64,000 nucleotides of DNA, taken from contig LLEY01000039.1 of the NCBI GenBank assembly GCA_001414485.1, positions 248,001 to 312,000 on the forward strand, given 5' to 3'. Origin of the DNA: Calycina herbarum. Its lineage: Eukaryota; Ascomycota; Leotiomycetes; Helotiales; Pezizellaceae. The translations under genes and the position numbers were made by a program. Numbering within the stretch: the stretch's first letter is position 1; every line of letters begins with the position of its first letter. Below the pieces are notes generated by a model. The model was not told where the DNA came from and ran no database searches. It saw only the letters and a program-made list of their open reading frames with translations. Positions 60,460-64,000 of the stretch are shown piece by piece.

Positions 60460-62276
60460 ACGTAGTACACTAGGACCTCGGACACTTTTCCTTACCCTAC
60501 TACCTTCTAACCTTAACATACAAATTCTCAACAATTAGTAATAGAAACCTAATCCTAAGAAGCACGAATCATCTTAGCTATCGAAGCTATTTAAATAACA
60601 AAAAAACTTAGTAGTCGCGCTACTGCTAAGATATATAAAGTACCTAAATCTACGCTTTCTAATAGAATAAGCGGCTATATAACTCTTAGTAAACGTTGAC
60701 TAGTAAGTTATAAGTTGATTAAACTAGAAGAGGAAGTGATTGTTTAATATATATTTAATCTAGATATAAGAGGATTTACGCCTTAGTTAGCTAGTGTAGA
60801 AGATATAGTAAATTATATACTAGAGTTATATAGAGGATAACGCGTTAGAAAGAACTGGGCTTAACGCTTTATATAACAACGTCTAGAGTTAAAGACGCGT
60901 TTTAATCGCGTTTACGACTTTTAAAGAGTCTTATACGAAGATCCTAAGCTTATTAGAGTATAGTTCTAGCTAGTAGAGAATATATAAGCGAAATATAGTA
61001 TTTAAGACTATGACTTTTAGAACTTTGATAAGACCGGCTTTATAATAGGTATAATTAGCTCTGCTATAGTTGTTATACGCGCGGATCGACGTAGTAGAGA
61101 TAAAGCTGTTTAACTTAGTAATCGAGAATAGGCTATAGTAATTATATATATTAATAAGAAGAGTTCGAGTATACTATTATTTTTAGTAGTTAAAGCAAAA
61201 AACCACCTTACTAGTTAGTATACTAAGGGCAGCCTACTATATAATTAGGTTATAAAGCCGATAAGTAATAGATAGACTAATAATAAGACAGGTCTTAAAT
61301 AACTAGAACACTTCGATAAATCTACTTATAGTTACGTATATAGGCTATATCGAATATTAGTACTAGATAGATACGAAAGCTACGAATCAGCTATATTTTA
61401 AGAGTATTATAAAGCTAATAATATAATTCTTCTCTATCTACCTCCTTATTCATCTTATTTAACCTAGCTACTCGATGTTAGATGTTTTAGTACTCTTAAA
61501 CACATATATAGACGTTAAATTAAGACCTTTATCAAAGCTTATATAAATTATATTACTAAGGTTGAATTCTTTATAGCCTTTTATATAGTCTATAATTAGT
61601 TAATTACAACCTAAAACGCTAAAGCCGGGTTCTATAGAGCTGGTCTAGTACCTCTAGATCCTTAGATAATGATCTCTAAGCTAGATGTTAAGTTATAGAC
61701 TCTAATACTCCTAAGCACCCTATTAGCCTATATCAACTCTTAGGTCTCCTAGACGCCTCGTAACCTAACTAACGCTCTTTCGTAAACAACTCTGGTTAAA
61801 AATCGTATTACACGTTATTAAGGAAGCTCGCTAACTACTATTTTCAAGACAGTAGCTATATTAGCTAAAGGCATAGAGATAATAGCTTATAAGATAACTT
61901 TATTAACAGCCGAAGTCTAGACTCTTTATAAGGAAAATAAGACACTTAGCAAACGTCGTAGAGCTAAAAAGACCCGGGTCCGTTAAGGAGGTATACTTAC
62001 TATAGAGGATATACAGGACATATTAGCTTAGCGGAATGCTGAGGAGTAAGTATAAAAGGATAAGTGTTCTAGGAAAGGTGATCAAAATAAGAGGTAATCG
62101 ACTATTCGACGTTGTAGAACTTGCGGAAAGAGTGGTTATAATACGCGAACGTGTTATAAAGCTATAGATGTAATTAGTTTATTAGATTTCGAGTAGTTTA
62201 AGTGAATGTTATATGTTGTAGTAATTTAATCTTATATCTAGGTAGTAGGGTGAGGAAAAGTGTCCGAGGTCCTGGT
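60460..62276 (+). mobile_element. Fot1/pogo-like DNA transposon, right tip missing
   Basis: The left terminal repeat ACGTAGTACACTAGGACCTC starts at 60460 after TA. The right repeat reads GGAAAAGTGTCCGAGGTCCT and stops at 62276, lacking the last ten or so bases, where an LTR begins. The plus-strand transposase is readable through stops: FDKTGFIIGII near 61020-61055, YESYESA near 61377, LPPYSSYLT near 61440-61470, RAKKTRV near 61960-61985, and a well-kept C-terminal knuckle (RRCRTCGKSGYNTRTC) near 62108-62156. The C-terminal knuckle is known in fungal pogo-type transposases and may help nucleic-acid binding. Confidence 0.82.
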
Positions 62277-63627
62277 TGTCAAGGGTTACACCCGTAGAGT
62301 AAGTCTTAGAGTACTCCAGCGACGTATTCATGTGACCTCGCTTAGCAACGTATAGACGTGACAGAACCTTCGAGAGTACTCTTAGTAGAACCCTCTAGAA
62401 TAAGCTAACTAAGTATATAAGTTAGCAAGGACTCTAGCTTAGAAAGGACAATCGAATCTTCTTATATATAGACAGCCTCTATAGTTTAATTCATTAGTAC
62501 TTGCTACAAGCCCTAATATTAGATTCGATTCAAAAACAACAGGCCTTTATAGCAATACTAGAACACATTAGGCTATTTTAGCAACACTGGAACACATCGA
62601 GCCTTTATAGTAATACTAGAACTTATAGGCTATTTAACAGCATTTATAGAACTCACGGAAGATAGGAGATATATAAGAAGGTAGTATACTAAAAGAGCTA
62701 CCTACTTAGTTCGTTTAGTATATTCAAAGTTAATAAAATTAATTAACAACTACTTAAGAAAACGAACAACTACGGATTATAGAGGAGGAAACAAAGACTA
62801 AGAAAGCTCGCTTATAAATGGTCTATAATAATAATAAACCTAGAAAGTCTCTTCCTCTGCTACTGGAATTCTACAGAGACTTAGATAAGCTAGAAGCTTA
62901 GTTATAACAAGCATAAGCTAAAATCGAAGTCGACTACTATAGATATACTAAATACGTTAAGTTTTAGGTACTTAACAGATCCTTACAGAGTAAGGCGCTC
63001 CGTAGAATAGAAGTATAAGTACGGGAACAGGGTAAGCTAGAGCTAGCTAATAGTAGTAACTTCTTAGATTAAGTAGAATTTATATTTAGAGACCTGTAAG
63101 CTAAGGAAAGAGTACAACGAAAGCTGGAATCCTTCTACTAAGGCTTAAGACTATTCTTAGAAGCCTTCATAGAATAGTAGGCCTTGCTTATAGAATTAGG
63201 AGGAGGATCATAGCCCGACGACGCGAAGAAGTTGTCTCTTAACCGAATCCTAAGTAACGAGCTAGTTAAGGTAATAATCACAGTTGCTTCTTAACTAGAC
63301 TTTAAGTCTTACTACTCTATTATCAAGGAAACGGACGACCGCTTAAGAGCGTACAAAGCCTGAATATACCGGCCTAGGAATCAGCTAAACCTAGGAACAC
63401 TATAGACCTCTTAGAAACAACTTATAGATACTATATAATAGAGAATAGATAATAAAATTACTAATAGACCGAAAGTTACCTATAAAGCGTCTATAGAGGA
63501 TATAGACTAGGAACTAGCACTTACCAAAGTTTTAATAATTAGTACTAAGTATGCTAAATAGGTATCTAAGGAGGAAAAGAGCAACTGTCTCTATACTAGC
63601 TACTATATCCGTTACAGAGCTACTAAG
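62277..63627 (+). mobile_element. Ty3/Gypsy element, 5' part only (same family as 29695-35224)
   Basis: The 5' LTR at 62277-62518 begins TGTCAAGGGTTACACCCG and matches the 241-bp LTR of the complete relative. The same PBS-like TTAGATTCGATTC follows, then a leader with about four of the 28-29-bp units (62531-62635), then gag. It is interrupted at 63627 inside the zinc-knuckle coding region by another LTR. The rest may continue beyond the window. RIP stops are present. Confidence 0.87.
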
Positions 63628-64000
63628 TGTAACGGCACGAAACGGATAATACTACAAAAGAGGCATATAGAAGTGCGTTCGATAGAATGACATATCCGAA
63701 TACTAGGCTCTGATACGAAGGAAAAGACTAAATTGGTCTTTCCCGATAGAGAGGAGGCAGCTATTTATAAGAGGTTCGGATAATAGTAAGTCCGGAGCTA
63801 TCTGGCTATTCTAAATCCTGAAACAACATCTGTATCGTATCCTATTCGGCACGTAGACTCGGCAATTCCAATTCCGATTATTCTAATCAATTCCTAATGG
63901 TTCTATCACATCCCCCCTTCTTGAAAAAGACTCGTCCTCGAGGCTTTGTATTATCGGTGCGGTATCGGTATAATATCGGTAGGCGGTGTCTATAGGCGGT
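63628..64000 (-). mobile_element. LTR retrotransposon, LTR and first internal bases, runs off the window
   Basis: The LTR (63628-63910, 283 bp) starts TGTAACGGCACG and ends CTATCACA. It is directly followed by CCCCCCTTCTTGAAAAAG, the complement of a polypurine tract, so the element lies on the minus strand and this is its 3' LTR. Internal sequence GACTCGTCCTCGAGG reads on the minus strand as the 3' end of a polyprotein frame (EDESF-like). CTAAG at 63623-63627 is the expected target duplication; its partner is outside the window. A solo LTR of the family is at 54296-54629. Confidence 0.82.

Overview
The window looks like nuclear DNA from a filamentous ascomycete (Pezizomycotina; a leotiomycete is my best guess, not shown by the sequence). 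The reasons are short GT-AG introns of 46-82 nt with CTAAC-like branch sites, an RTC1/WDR24-type SEACAT subunit, a fungal STAND protein with NACHT and ankyrin domains, a DUF1996 protein, a fungal S41-type secreted protease, and transposons riddled with the CpA-to-TpA changes of repeat-induced point mutation (RIP).

Layout. Positions 1-2163 are moderate-GC sequence with no gene I can name, except the 3' end of a minus-strand gene whose body is lost in the AT-rich block. Positions 2164 to about 36600 are one RIP-mutated transposon island. It holds a family of Fot1/pogo-like DNA transposons (TA target sites, about 1.85 kb) and at least four families of Ty3/Gypsy LTR retrotransposons. The clearest structure is one Fot1-like element (16941-35935) split by three complete LTR retrotransposons (17154-22832, 23620-29538, 29695-35224), each with its own perfect 5-bp target duplication. 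All three carry, next to the 5' LTR, a sequence complementary to part of their own LTR just downstream of a TATA-like motif. This is the layout expected of Tf1/sushi-type self-primed chromoviruses.

Positions 36659-58743 are the gene-bearing part. A 1352-aa NACHT-ankyrin STAND protein with a zinc finger inside its NACHT region (minus strand) is followed by a MITE, a secreted S41-family protease, a secreted DUF1996 protein (minus strand, with two GC-AG introns), an 89-aa secreted cysteine-rich protein, and RTC1/WDR24. A second repeat block follows (53741-56785), with a hAT remnant hit by a solo LTR and by a Fot1-like element. Then comes a 388-aa protein I do not recognise (minus strand). Positions 60460-64000 are a third repeat block: a Fot1-like element abutted by a Ty3 element, itself interrupted by another LTR element that runs off the window.

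Three adjacent genes encode secreted proteins, and the STAND protein is an intracellular sensor type often involved in fungal self/non-self or immune-like responses. I see no evidence that these genes form one pathway. The transposon genes are all broken by stops and none is expected to make protein.
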